35,322 nucleotides of DNA from assembly GCA_002409585.1 (NCBI GenBank), contig DHNP01000043.1, forward strand, positions 1 through 35,322, given 5' to 3'. Source of the stretch: Ruminococcaceae bacterium UBA5413. GTDB lineage: Bacteria; Bacillota; Clostridia; Oscillospirales; Acutalibacteraceae. The notes beneath the pieces were generated by a model. It saw only the letters and a program-made list of their open reading frames with translations. It was not told the origin of the DNA and searched no databases. The position numbers and the translations under genes are program-made. Numbering within the stretch: the first letter of the stretch is position 1; the number at the start of each line of letters is the position of its first letter. Below, in pieces: positions 6,712-15,278 of this stretch.

Positions 6712-7578
6712 TTACTGTCCCGCCTGCCAGTACGCGGTGCTGCCGCACGGCAGCACAAGCCCCGTTTCCGTTACGGGCAGGCCTATCTCATCAGAAAATA
6801 CCCGCCCGCCGAATCTTTTCGCGACGAGCACTCCAAGTATATACTCCATAACCGCCGGTGAAAGTCCGGCGGTATAAGAATTAATCATAAAGAAAAGCGG
6901 TTCCGCCGACATTATCGGCAGGCACGCGCCCACAAGCCCGTAAATCTGGTCTTCAAGCTTCCAGACTTCACCGCCGGGGCCGCGCCCGTACGACGGCGGG
7001 TCCATTATAATGCCGTCGTATGTATTGCCCCTGCGCTGCTCCCGCGCGACGAATTTCATGCAGTCGTCAACGAGCCACCTTACGGGCCTGTCCGCCAAAC
7101 CCGAAGCCGCGGCGTTTTCCCTGGCCCACGCCACCATGCCTTTAGATGCATCCACGTGGCATACGCTTGCCCCTGCCCTTAGGCAGGCCAGCGTCGCGGC
7201 GCCGGTGTAACCGAAAAGGTTAAGTACTTTCACTTCACGCCCTGCGGTACGTATCTTTTCCCCCATAAGGTCCCAGTTTACGGCCTGTTCGGGAAAAATA
7301 CCCGTATGCTTAAAGCCCATTGTCTTAAGCCTGAACGTAAGCCCCTTATACCTTATCTTCCATACGGGCGGCACTTTCTTAAGTACGTTCCAGCCGCCCC
7401 CGCCGGACGGCGAGCGCACGTAGCGCGCGTCGGCCTCCTTCCAGAGGCTGTTCCTTTTAGGCGTATCCCATATTATCTGCGGGTCCGGCCTTATGAGTAT
7501 AACGCCGCCCCAGTTTTCAAGCCTTTCGCCCGCGGACGTGTCCACAAGCTCATAGTCTTCCCAATTTGCAGTCCTCAA
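6712..7578 (-). CDS. Class I SAM-dependent methyltransferase, RlmI-like, 288 aa
   Basis: A Rossmann-fold methyltransferase of the RlmI/YccW-related group. SAM-binding motif I is VLNLFGYTGAATLACLRAGA, the acidic loop follows in CHVDASKGMVAWARENA, and the catalytic-type motif is IIMDPPSYGRGP. Members of this group methylate rRNA cytosines, but this protein lacks the N-terminal PUA domain of RlmI, so its target is uncertain. The start is TTG at 7578 with GGGGA upstream. It follows glmM by 15 bases and precedes dinB by 22, so it is part of that operon. Confidence 0.82.
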   Translation of the reverse strand: MRTANWEDYELVDTSAGERLENWGGVILIRPDPQIIWDTPKRNSLWKEADARYVRSPSGGGGWNVLKKVPPVWKIRYKGLTFRLKTMGFKHTGIFPEQAVNWDLMGEKIRTAGREVKVLNLFGYTGAATLACLRAGASVCHVDASKGMVAWARENAAASGLADRPVRWLVDDCMKFVAREQRRGNTYDGIIMDPPSYGRGPGGEVWKLEDQIYGLVGACLPIMSAEPLFFMINSYTAGLSPAVMEYILGVLVAKRFGGRVFSDEIGLPVTETGLVLPCGSTAYWQAGQ

Positions 7579-7593
7579 AACAGCCGTTCCCCT

Positions 7594-8949
7594 TTAAGAA
7601 AGCCTTTCGCGCAGCACTGCCGCGACGGATTCGGCTACGCTTTTTATTTTACCGTGGTCTTTTCCTTCCACCATCACTCTGAGAAGCGGCTCGGTTCCTG
7701 ACGGGCGCACGACTATGCGGCCGTCGTTCCCAAGCTCCCTGCCCGCTTTGTCTACCGAAGCCTTTACGGTGTCGTCGGTATAAAAGCGCAGCTTGCCCTC
7801 CGGCTTAACATTTACGTTAACTATCACCTGCGGGTAGCGCTCCATAAGCGTCGCAAGGCTCGAGAGCTTAGCGTTCCTGCGGTGGACTATGCTTAAAAGC
7901 TGCGCGGCGGTAAGCTCCCCGTCGCCCGTAGTTTCAAAGTCGAGGAATATTATATGCCCGCTCTGCTCGCCGCCGAAGTTGTACCCGTCCTGCCGCATCC
8001 TTTCGAGCACATAGCGGTCGCCTACTTTTGTAGACTCAAACTGCATGCCGTTGTCTTCGCAGAAACGCATAAAGCCCATATTGGTCATTATGGTCCCTAC
8101 AACGGCGTTCTGCGCAAGCTTGCCGCGCGACTTAAGGTCCGCCGCGCAGATGGCCATAACGTAGTCGCCGTCGACAAGGCGGCCTTTCTCGTCTACCGCG
8201 AGGCACCTGTCGGCATCACCGTCAAACGCGACGCCTGCATCGAGCGCATTTTCCACTACGAATTTCTCAAGGCTCTCTATATGCGTCGACCCGCAGCTGT
8301 CGTTCACGTTCACCCCGTTCGGGTCGTCTGCAAACATACTGCACTGCGCGCCAAGTTCAGTAAAAAGCGTCTCGGCCGTGCGGCTCGCCGAACCGTTGGC
8401 ACAGTCTATGCCTATCTTCATCCCGTCAAGCGAAAACGCCACCGTGCTTTTAACGTGGTCTATATAGTCGCGCACTGCCTGCGGCGCCTCGGATACCCTG
8501 CCGACGTCGCCGCCCACGGGCGCTTCCCCCGCCCCCCTGCCGTCGCCGTCAAGCACTATCGCCTCTATCTGTTCTTCCAGCGCGTCCGGCAGCTTATACC
8601 CGTCGCCGCTGAAAATCTTTATGCCGTTAAACTCGCACGGGTTATGCGATGCCGTAAGCATTACGCCTGCATCCGCCTTATACTTTCCCACGAGGAACGC
8701 CACCGCCGGGGTAGGCACTACGCCGAGCTTAACTACGTTGGCCCCGACAGAGCACAGACCCGCGGTCATTGCGTTTTCGAGCATATCCGAAGAAATACGC
8801 GTGTCCTTGCCTATTAAGATTTTCGGGTGCCTGTGGCTGCTGTCGGTAAGCACGTCAGCCGCCGCGCGCCCTATTTTCATGGCAAGCTCGCATGTAAGCT
8901 CCCTGTTTGCGACTCCGCGGACTCCGTCCGTTCCAAACAATCTGCCCAT
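7594..8949 (-). CDS. glmM: Phosphoglucosamine mutase
   Basis: Interconverts glucosamine-6-phosphate and glucosamine-1-phosphate on the way to UDP-GlcNAc for peptidoglycan. The 451-aa length is typical. It begins MGRLFGTDGVRGVAN. The phosphoserine loop is MLTASHNPCEFNGIK (about residue 100), the metal-binding loop VAFDGDADRC, the sugar-binding motif GGEQSGH, and the phosphate-binding loop IVVRPSGTEPLLRVM. The ATG lies behind AGGAG with rather long spacing. It is placed between ruvB and the methyltransferase on the same strand. Confidence 0.97.
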   Translation of the reverse strand: MGRLFGTDGVRGVANRELTCELAMKIGRAAADVLTDSSHRHPKILIGKDTRISSDMLENAMTAGLCSVGANVVKLGVVPTPAVAFLVGKYKADAGVMLTASHNPCEFNGIKIFSGDGYKLPDALEEQIEAIVLDGDGRGAGEAPVGGDVGRVSEAPQAVRDYIDHVKSTVAFSLDGMKIGIDCANGSASRTAETLFTELGAQCSMFADDPNGVNVNDSCGSTHIESLEKFVVENALDAGVAFDGDADRCLAVDEKGRLVDGDYVMAICAADLKSRGKLAQNAVVGTIMTNMGFMRFCEDNGMQFESTKVGDRYVLERMRQDGYNFGGEQSGHIIFLDFETTGDGELTAAQLLSIVHRRNAKLSSLATLMERYPQVIVNVNVKPEGKLRFYTDDTVKASVDKAGRELGNDGRIVVRPSGTEPLLRVMVEGKDHGKIKSVAESVAAVLRERLS

Positions 8950-9022
8950 TTGTATGCAACACTCCTAACAATATTATTATTTACTTTATATGCGCGTTTA
9001 ACTTTTAAAAATTATAAATCTT

Positions 9023-10084
9023 TTAATAAAGCTTCTGCTGGCCGCAGCCTTCCCCTGAGGGCATTTTAAGCCCGAAATATTTATACGCTTCTTTCGTCGC
9101 GCAGCGTCCGCGCGGCGTCCGGCTCAAAAAGCCTATCTGCATAAGGTACGGCTCGTAGATATCCTCTATGGTTACGGCTTCTTCCCCTATTGCCGCCGCG
9201 AGTGTGTCAAGCCCCACGGGCCCCCCGCCGTAAAATTTTATAAGCGCCTTTAAAAGCCTCCTGTCGTTTGCGTCGAGGCCGAGTTCGTCTACTTCGAGCC
9301 TGTCAAGCCCGACCTTAGCGGACTCATATGTTATGGTTCCGCCGCTCATTACCTGCGCAAAGTCGCGCACCCGCTTCAAAAGCCTGTTTGCTATGCGCGG
9401 CGTTCCGCGCGAGCGCGAAGCTATCTCCAAAGCGCCGGAGGCTTCCACGGCTATGCCGAGTATCTTCGCGCTCCTTGTAACTATCTGCGCAAGCTCACGC
9501 GGCGAATACATCTCAAGCCTTAAAACGACGCCGAAGCGGTCCCTCAGGGGGGCGCTCAGCTGGCCTGCCCTCGTTGTAGCCCCTACAAGAGTAAACTTCG
9601 GCAGAGGCAGGTGGTAAGAGGCCGCCATCTGACCCTTGCCCGTTATTATGTCAAGGGCAAAGTCCTCCATGGCTGGGTACAGTATCTCCTCCACGCTGCG
9701 CGAAAGGCGGTGTATCTCGTCTATAAAGAGTACGTCGCCAGGGTTAAGGTTAGTCAGTATGGCCGCGAGGTCGCCGGGTTTTTCTATGGCCGGCCCCGAA
9801 GTAACACGGAAATTCACGTTAAGCTCGTTTGCTATGATGCCCGCGAGCGTTGTTTTGCCGAGCCCCGGCGGGCCGTACAGCAGCACGTGGTCAAGGCTCT
9901 CTTTACGCTGCTTGGCGGCCTCTATGAAAACGGAAAGGTTCTCCTTGACTTTTTCCTGCCCCACATACTCCGACAGCGTCTTGGGGCGCAGGGGGTTTTC
10001 GGTTTCCGCGTCGTCCTGCGTGTACTCCGGAGCTACCACGCGGTTCTCGAAGTCGTACTCGTCCGTACTGCCGTCGTATCCCAT
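9023..10084 (-). CDS. ruvB: Holliday junction branch migration ATPase RuvB
   Basis: Hexameric AAA+ motor that drives branch migration with RuvA. Walker A is GPPGLGKTTLAG (about residue 70), Walker B LFIDEIHR, sensor 1 GATTRAGQLSAPLRDRFG, and the C-terminal winged-helix domain ends IGFLSRTPRGR. The 353-aa length and N-terminal region (RPKTLSEYVGQ) are normal. It starts 73 bases after ruvA, a slightly wider gap than usual. Confidence 0.97.
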   Translation of the reverse strand: MGYDGSTDEYDFENRVVAPEYTQDDAETENPLRPKTLSEYVGQEKVKENLSVFIEAAKQRKESLDHVLLYGPPGLGKTTLAGIIANELNVNFRVTSGPAIEKPGDLAAILTNLNPGDVLFIDEIHRLSRSVEEILYPAMEDFALDIITGKGQMAASYHLPLPKFTLVGATTRAGQLSAPLRDRFGVVLRLEMYSPRELAQIVTRSAKILGIAVEASGALEIASRSRGTPRIANRLLKRVRDFAQVMSGGTITYESAKVGLDRLEVDELGLDANDRRLLKALIKFYGGGPVGLDTLAAAIGEEAVTIEDIYEPYLMQIGFLSRTPRGRCATKEAYKYFGLKMPSGEGCGQQKLY

Positions 10085-10157
10085 TTTATCCGCACCGCCT
10101 TTTTTACATCTGGAAGTAATTTATATCCGCTGTATATAATCCTTTTTAATATATCCG

Positions 10158-10766
10158 TTAAGAAAATTTCCCGCCGAGTTCTTTCAGCGAAAGCCGTATA
10201 AGCTCCTCCACAGGCAGCGAGCTGTCAAACCTGCCTACCGCAAGCGATGCATCCGACGGCGCATAGCCGAGCACCGCGAGCGCCTCCGCCGCTTTTTCGG
10301 CATTTGACGACGCCGATATTACGGCCGAAGGCTCAAAGCCGTCCGCCGCGCCGAAGCTTTTCACTTTATCCTTAAGCTCGAGCGCTATGCGTTTTGCGAG
10401 CTTTGGCCCGACGCCGTTAGCCCTTGTAAGGAGCTTGCTGTCGCCGGTTGCCACGGCCGCCGCCACTTTTTCAGGTGTAAGTTCGGACAGTATGGCAAGG
10501 CCAGCCTTAGGGCCTACGCCGTTCACGCCCGTAAGCATTTTAAAACAATTAAGCTCAGTAATTGTTGCGAATCCGAATAAATCGAGGGCATCCTCCCTTA
10601 CGTTCAGGTACGTGTACAGCTTGGCTTCTTCGCCCGCCTTAGGCAGCGCGCGCTGTGTGTTGAGCGTAGTAAAGCACTTGAAGCCTACTCCGGCGCACTC
10701 TATGACTGCAAAGCCCGGCTCCGCATGGGTCAGCGTTCCTCTTATACTGTAAAATATTGTCAGCAC
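10158..10766 (-). CDS. ruvA: Holliday junction DNA helicase subunit RuvA
   Basis: Tetrameric junction-binding protein that loads RuvB. Domain I is the OB fold beginning FYSIRGTLTHAEPGFAVIE. Domain II has the two helix-hairpin-helix motifs MLTGVNGVGPKAGLAIL and TRANGVGPKLAKRIALELKD. Domain III is the flexible C-terminal RuvB-binding helix bundle (AAEALAVLGYAPSDA). The exact start is unclear. GTG at 10766 lies only one base after GGAGG, and CTG and ATA codons follow at 4 and 10 bases, of which ATA would give the usual N-terminus. Its 202-aa length is normal. Confidence 0.95.
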   Translation of the reverse strand: MLTIFYSIRGTLTHAEPGFAVIECAGVGFKCFTTLNTQRALPKAGEEAKLYTYLNVREDALDLFGFATITELNCFKMLTGVNGVGPKAGLAILSELTPEKVAAAVATGDSKLLTRANGVGPKLAKRIALELKDKVKSFGAADGFEPSAVISASSNAEKAAEALAVLGYAPSDASLAVGRFDSSLPVEELIRLSLKELGGKFS

Positions 10767-10781
10767 ACCTCCGTAAATAAA

Positions 10782-11288
10782 TCATGGCTGCAGGCGGTAA
10801 ACAGCCCGTTTCAGCGCGGAACCCGCCGCCTGCCCGTGGCACACGGCCAGCGCAAGCGCGTCGGCCGTGTCGTCTGGTTTAGGCACTTCACGCAGGCACA
10901 AAAGGCGGCGTGTCATCTCCATCACCTGCGGCTTATGCGCCTGGCCGTAACCTGTAACCGCTTTTTTTACCTGAAGGGGCGTGTACTCAAAAATCTGCGC
11001 GCCCGATTTCATGGCGGCGAGCAGTATCACCCCGCGTGCTTCGGCAACGCCGATGGCTGTTTTCTGGTTGTTTTGGAAATATAATTTTTCTACGGAAACC
11101 GCCTCAGGCTTCCACTTTTCCAAGACAGACGACAGCGCGTCATATATCCTCTCAAGGCGCCGCCCGAAGTCCGCCCCGGCCTCCGTTACTATCGCGCCGT
11201 GCTCAAGCGGCCTGAAACGCCCGTTTTTCGCATCTACTACCCCGTAGCCTACTATCGCGTACCCGGGGTCTATACCACAGATAACCAA
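10782..11288 (-). CDS. ruvC: Holliday junction resolvase RuvC
   Basis: Dimeric RNase H-fold endonuclease that cuts Holliday junctions. Catalytic acidic residues appear in CGIDPGYAIVGYG (Asp near residue 6), the SVEKLYF segment, and the C-terminal DDTADALALAVCH. The 168-aa length is standard. It starts with TTG at 11288 behind AAAGGG and heads the ruvC-ruvA-ruvB run, 15 bases upstream of ruvA. The 240-base space to the divergent cupin gene is AT-rich, with TATAAT-like boxes but no clear -35. Confidence 0.95.
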   Translation of the reverse strand: MVICGIDPGYAIVGYGVVDAKNGRFRPLEHGAIVTEAGADFGRRLERIYDALSSVLEKWKPEAVSVEKLYFQNNQKTAIGVAEARGVILLAAMKSGAQIFEYTPLQVKKAVTGYGQAHKPQVMEMTRRLLCLREVPKPDDTADALALAVCHGQAAGSALKRAVYRLQP

Positions 11289-11529
11289 AGCAACGGCCCT
11301 TTCATTATATGTATTTCTTTTATTGCTATTATAATTTTATCTATAGTATATCATAAAAGAGTAATTTAGTGAATACAAACAAACTAAACTGTTATATTTT
11401 TAAAACCGGTATTATGATATTCCATTAGCCGCGGACAGTAAACGGAGAAATAACTTCCTCCGCTTCTCACACAAGGAATATTAAAGCATAAAATAGTGAT
11501 GCAGTAAACTAAAAAGGGAGGAAAACCTC

Positions 11530-12009
11530 ATGCTTTGCACCGGAAAAAGCGGCGGCGGTACAAAAGGCGGCGGCAGCGCATGCCCGCCGGTTCCGCGTGC
11601 GGCGCCGACAGACAAAGGCCCGTGCCCTTATACCGTAAATATTGCCAGAGCCGCGGCGCAGAACCGCAGCTTCAGAACAGCTTTATGGACCGGCAAATAC
11701 CTCCAGCTCACGCTTATGAGCCTTGGCAGGGGTGAAGATATCGGCCTTGAAGTCCACCCCTGCACCGACCAGTTCATATGCATCGTACAGGGAAAATGCA
11801 CTGTTAAAATGGGCAATGCCAAAAACAGCCTTAATTTAACATCCGCCGTATGCGCGGGCTGCGCTGTATTTATACCCGCAGGCACATGGCACAACGTGAT
11901 AAACACCGGCGCTTCGCCGCTTAAGCTTTATTCCATTTACGCGCCCGCGCAGCATCCTTTCGGCACTGTGCAAAAAACAAAAAAGGATGCTAAAGCAACG
12001 GAAAAGTAG
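11530..12009 (+). CDS. Cupin-domain protein, 159 aa
   Basis: A single cupin barrel follows a Gly/Pro-rich N-terminus (about residues 1-40). Cupin motif 1 is DIGLEVHPCTDQFICIVQGK and motif 2 VFIPAGTWHNVINTG, supplying His, Glu/Gln and His metal ligands. After it comes YSIYAPAQHPFGTV, typical of a widespread clostridial cupin family with unknown substrate. GGGAGGAAAACCTC precedes the ATG. It is the only plus-strand gene in the first 22 kb and shares its terminator with the converging phage module. Confidence 0.85.
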   Translation: MLCTGKSGGGTKGGGSACPPVPRAAPTDKGPCPYTVNIARAAAQNRSFRTALWTGKYLQLTLMSLGRGEDIGLEVHPCTDQFICIVQGKCTVKMGNAKNSLNLTSAVCAGCAVFIPAGTWHNVINTGASPLKLYSIYAPAQHPFGTVQKTKKDAKATEK

Positions 12010-12039
12010 CTCTCAGGCCCCGCCGCCCGCAAAAGTATA

Positions 12040-12088
12040 AAAAGGCGCCCTTATCTTCCGGATACCCGTGAAGATAAGGGCGCCTTTT
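12040..12088. terminator. Perfect bidirectional terminator between cupin and phage module
   Basis: A 19-bp perfect stem (AAAAGGCGCCCTTATCTTC and its complement) with an 11-base loop runs from A-tract to T-tract on both strands. On the minus side it touches the stop codon of the last phage gene (12089). On the plus side it follows the cupin stop by about 30 bases. Both transcripts would end here. Confidence 0.95.
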
Positions 12089-12562
12089 CTACTTTGCCCC
12101 GCTGAAGTCCGTTTTTACCGTGAGATGCGCCGGAGCAAAAGCGTTTACTGCCCGCACGGCTTTCCCCACGCCGCACTGCGGCAGCTTCAGGAACTTTACC
12201 GTTACCGTCCCGTTTGCTCCGTCCTCCGTTATTTCTGTTTCCATGCCCATTGCTTTTAACAGCTGCCCAAGGTCTTCCTTTGTGCGGCTGTTTTGCGTAA
12301 CCGCCCCGAGCTTAAGGAGCGTGCCGCGCCTGTCCGCTGTTTCGCCGGTGCCTGTAAGCCCGAAGGCTTTTTCACGGTTTTCAAGCCCGTACCCTGACGA
12401 CGTATTGACAAAGCTCTCGTTCTGAAGCCCGTCAAGCTCGTCCGCCAGTGCATCTATGGCGCAGGCGTAAGCTTTCAGCTCACAGTCCGCCAAAGTTTCC
12501 CCGTCCAGCCTGTAAAGGCCCGTCTGCTTAAGGAACATCTTCATGTTTTCGTAAGCTCCCAT
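12089..12562 (-). CDS. Phage baseplate protein, gpI/YmfQ (DUF2313) type, 157 aa
   Basis: Resembles the YmfQ/XkdU family: a helical N-terminus (GAYENMKMFLKQTGLYRLDG), the conserved region NTSSGYGLENREKAFGLTGT giving the hinge with the wedge, and a C-terminal beta domain (VTVKFLKLP, FAPAHLTVKTDF). In contractile phages this protein joins the baseplate wedge and the tail fibres. It is the last gene of the module; a terminator follows at once and no fibre gene is present. Its start ATG has GGGGG nearby, four bases after the baseplate J stop. Confidence 0.85.
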   Translation of the reverse strand: MGAYENMKMFLKQTGLYRLDGETLADCELKAYACAIDALADELDGLQNESFVNTSSGYGLENREKAFGLTGTGETADRRGTLLKLGAVTQNSRTKEDLGQLLKAMGMETEITEDGANGTVTVKFLKLPQCGVGKAVRAVNAFAPAHLTVKTDFSGAK

Positions 12563-12566
12563 ACGC

Positions 12567-13628
12567 TTAACCCCCGGACTTCGGCGATATCTTCACAGTG
12601 CCCGGCACGGCAAGCTGGCTCTGCGTCACTTCCTTGCCCGATGAGGAAAACGAGCAGTCCGCTATCATGCCCGTTGAAAAAAGCCCTGCGCCCATGGCGC
12701 TGAGCACCACGGCGCCGCCCACACCCAGGCCGCAGAAGTATTCGTTTACAGCTTCCGTACAGGCCTTGCGCACCTCGCTTGCCTTAAACCCGTCCTTATA
12801 CGTTACGGAAACCGTAACGTCCACAGGCACGGTTTCCGCCGCTTCAACCGTGACGGTTGTGTTTATCTCCCTTTTACCGTTCATATACGCCCTGATTTCG
12901 TCCACTGTCTCCGCAGGCGGGGCGCATCCTTTCCCTCCAAGGTAAACCGCCACCGTACCAACGCCGCCGCTTCTCGGTACTACGTTGGCGGAGTGTACCC
13001 CGCCGTACTTAAGGGCTGTTTCCCTGTACCACGCGGCATTTGTGCCGGTTGAAACTTCGGCGTAGCTTGCAAGCAGGCGCGCGCGCAGCGCTTCGTCCGT
13101 TTCGGCGTCCTCTCCGCCGGTAAACGCGGACTTGTTTTCCACCTTTTCTATGCTTGCCGGCGGCGTCACCATGTTAAGTACAGTCTTAGCCGCTGTATTT
13201 CCGGCGGCGCCGGCAGTCTCGGCTTTTGCCGGTGCGTCAGCGCACAGGCTGCCGGCCGGTATGAACGTGTCTTTCGTTACAACGTACCTGAGCGGTTCGT
13301 CCCCGCCGGTTGTACAGACCGTGCCCTCCGGTATCTCTGCCGGAAACCACAGCGCCGAAGATATGCTGAAGGTAAGCGTTCCCTGCGCAGCCGTCGGCGG
13401 CTTGCGCTTAAGGCCGCGCTCGAGCGCGCGCTGTTCAAGGCCATCGCCCGAAGCCGTCTGCGCGAAAGTCTGCCTTTTGAGCCATTCCAGCGCACAGCTG
13501 ACGGAATATATCTCGCCCGCAAGCACTTTTATCCTTATCCCTATATCGGACGCGCTGTCCGGCGGGTAACCCGCAAGCTCAGTAAATTTGCCGTTCATTC
13601 TTTCCACTATGGTATCGTAGCTGTCCAT
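12567..13628 (-). CDS. Baseplate J / gp47 family protein, 353 aa
   Basis: A contractile-phage baseplate wedge protein (XkdT in PBSX, gpJ in P2). Typical signs are the N-terminal helical region with QTASGDGLEQRALERGLKRK, the beta-rich middle, and SAFTGGEDAETDEALRARLLASYAE followed by GGVHSANVVPRSGGVGTVAVYL. The C-terminus contains the PVDVTVSVTY domain. Length and position after gp25 match PBSX-like order. The ATG directly follows the stop of the upstream gene, implying translational coupling. No interruption is seen. Confidence 0.93.
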   Translation of the reverse strand: MDSYDTIVERMNGKFTELAGYPPDSASDIGIRIKVLAGEIYSVSCALEWLKRQTFAQTASGDGLEQRALERGLKRKPPTAAQGTLTFSISSALWFPAEIPEGTVCTTGGDEPLRYVVTKDTFIPAGSLCADAPAKAETAGAAGNTAAKTVLNMVTPPASIEKVENKSAFTGGEDAETDEALRARLLASYAEVSTGTNAAWYRETALKYGGVHSANVVPRSGGVGTVAVYLGGKGCAPPAETVDEIRAYMNGKREINTTVTVEAAETVPVDVTVSVTYKDGFKASEVRKACTEAVNEYFCGLGVGGAVVLSAMGAGLFSTGMIADCSFSSSGKEVTQSQLAVPGTVKISPKSGG

Positions 13629-13970
13629 TTATATTTTCACCTTTATTTCTTCCGTTTCGGCGCCGTATTTAACAGTAACCGTAACGCACGGTTCCGCGCC
13701 GGCTTCATACACGGCTTTTTCGGCGCTTACCTGCGGCAGCTTGCGAAGCGCTTCCCTCGCGAGCGAAATTGCCATGCCGGCGGCAATAGGTTCTTTTTCA
13801 TTTTTTAAAGTATAAAATTTACTGCCGAGCTGCGTGTCAAGCGTAAAGCTGCCGAGAGGCACCGTCAGCCTTATCGCCGCGCGCTGGAAAATCTCGTCCT
13901 TGCCGCCGCTTAGGTACGGATAACCGTTTTCGGCGAGTTTAAAGTCACCGTTTTCGAGCATTGTGTCCAT
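13629..13970 (-). CDS. Baseplate gp25-like protein (XkdS, DUF2634), 113 aa
   Basis: Small wedge protein that in phage T4 and PBSX-like systems is the lysozyme-like gp25 which initiates sheath assembly. The sequence NGDFKLAENGYPYLSGGKDEI, the RLTVPLGSFTLDTQLGSKFY segment and the ending AETEEIKVKI fit the family. Its ATG overlaps the upstream stop by one base (TAATG). Its presence is notable because no sheath gene is found in the module. Confidence 0.87.
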   Translation of the reverse strand: MDTMLENGDFKLAENGYPYLSGGKDEIFQRAAIRLTVPLGSFTLDTQLGSKFYTLKNEKEPIAAGMAISLAREALRKLPQVSAEKAVYEAGAEPCVTVTVKYGAETEEIKVKI

Positions 13971-14305
13971 TAGGCGCCTCCTTTGGTAAAAATCTGGCCG
14001 TTGATTTCAATATCGCCGTTGTTTTTAAGGTAAATCTCAGCGCCTCCGGCAGAAAAGAGCATAAGCTCGCCAGGCTCAAGCCCTTTCTCCTGCGCGAAAG
14101 CGCCTATGCACGCATCGCCTGCATTTGTCGAAACGACTACGGCCTGCGCGGCATTCGGCGGCAGGTAAGCTATCCCCCACGGTCCGGCAAAAGGAAGCCC
14201 GCGGTACTCGTTTACACCGTTTGCCTTGCAGTTCCCCGTTACGCGCGCCACATCGGCAGACGGCTTTTGCGCCTTCGCGTCTATCATCTGCCGTGATATC
14301 CACAT
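13970..14305 (-). CDS. Small phage spike protein (gpV / DUF2577 type), 111 aa
   Basis: An OB-fold-like core (VARVTGNCKANGV to GDACIGAFAQEKGLEPGEL) is followed by short beta-helix-like strands (LFSAGGAEIYLKNNGDIEIN) and a very short tail. This is the plan of central spike proteins that cap the tube and pierce the membrane, and the position matches XkdR of PBSX. At 111 aa it is a minimal version with only one or two beta-helix turns and no iron-binding tip motif. Its start ATG has AAGGGG upstream. Family assignment is by resemblance and position. Confidence 0.75.
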   Translation of the reverse strand: MWISRQMIDAKAQKPSADVARVTGNCKANGVNEYRGLPFAGPWGIAYLPPNAAQAVVVSTNAGDACIGAFAQEKGLEPGELMLFSAGGAEIYLKNNGDIEINGQIFTKGGA

Positions 14306-14369
14306 TTTTACATTGCCCCTTCCGTAAACAGTCCCGGTATTATGTATTTAAAGCGACGGAATAAACGTT

Positions 14370-15278
14370 TCAGCCTGACTGTCTTTTCCTCAGCATTACT
14401 TTGCAGTGTTCACCCCGCCCGTCCGCCGTGTAATTAAAGCCGGAAACGTACAGTCCGGCTGTATCCCCTAAAAACGGGTCTTTCAGCGAAGCTTGAGAGT
14501 ACAGCTGCGCCGGTATCCCGCCGGGGCAGTCTACAGTAAAAAGGCACGACTTGCGGTCGGTTTCTTTCATCGCAGCGTAAGCGCCGCCGCCGGACGCAAT
14601 GCATCTTTTCCTTATTACTCCCAAAGCTTCGGTTTCACCGTCGGCCTGCGCCAAAACGTAAGCCCCTCCCGGCTGCGGCGGCGCATAGGTTTCAGAGTAC
14701 CTGTCGCAGTAGCGGTTTTTCCTTTCAGCTGAGGAGTAGCGCACCCCCGTGCGGTTGCAAAACACGACCTCCGTCTGAGACAGCTCCCTTGAAGCGTCCA
14801 GGACGCCGCCGCGTACGCGCGGCGTCACGCGCAGGAAATGCCGGCAGTAAGCCGCCACCACCTGCCACTCGCTCATGCCTTTTGTCACTGTTACCGTGCC
14901 TTTGTACTGCTGCCTGCTCCCCGTAAAGCCTGTAAACCCGTACGGCTTTACGTGCCTTTCATATATCACCGGCAGCGACGGGTACGTGTAGCTCTGCGGC
15001 GGCGGCTCACTGTCGAGCAAAAGCCCCGCGCGGCTGCGCGCACTGAGCAGAGCGTATGTTTTTCCGGCCGATATGTCCTTTTGTATGTCTACTATACCGT
15101 CGAAAACGAGACCGCCAGCGCCGTATATTCTCACTCCCGATATTGCGCCGGGCATTTCATCCATAGGGAAAGTTCCGGTAAAACTGTCAGCCGGCGCGTC
15201 CTCGCTGCAGTCGTACGCAACCGAAGCCGGCGGCGGGAGGGTTCTCTCTTTACCTTTTATAACGGCTGTATATGTCAC
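14370..15278 (-). CDS. Phage tail hub protein (XkdQ / gpD-gp27-like), 302 aa
   Basis: A hub protein that would form the trimeric ring between tube and spike. Visible features are the N-terminal YTAVIKGKERTLPPPASV, the region DGIVDIQKDISAGKTYALLS ending near LDSEPPPQSY, the GMSEWQVVAAYCRHFLRVTP motif typical of XkdQ proteins, and a C-terminal beta domain ending YTADGRGEHCKVMLRKR. The GTG start overlaps the stop of the LysM gene (GTGA). It is rich in cysteine for a phage structural protein. Confidence 0.82.
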   Translation of the reverse strand: MTYTAVIKGKERTLPPPASVAYDCSEDAPADSFTGTFPMDEMPGAISGVRIYGAGGLVFDGIVDIQKDISAGKTYALLSARSRAGLLLDSEPPPQSYTYPSLPVIYERHVKPYGFTGFTGSRQQYKGTVTVTKGMSEWQVVAAYCRHFLRVTPRVRGGVLDASRELSQTEVVFCNRTGVRYSSAERKNRYCDRYSETYAPPQPGGAYVLAQADGETEALGVIRKRCIASGGGAYAAMKETDRKSCLFTVDCPGGIPAQLYSQASLKDPFLGDTAGLYVSGFNYTADGRGEHCKVMLRKRQSG

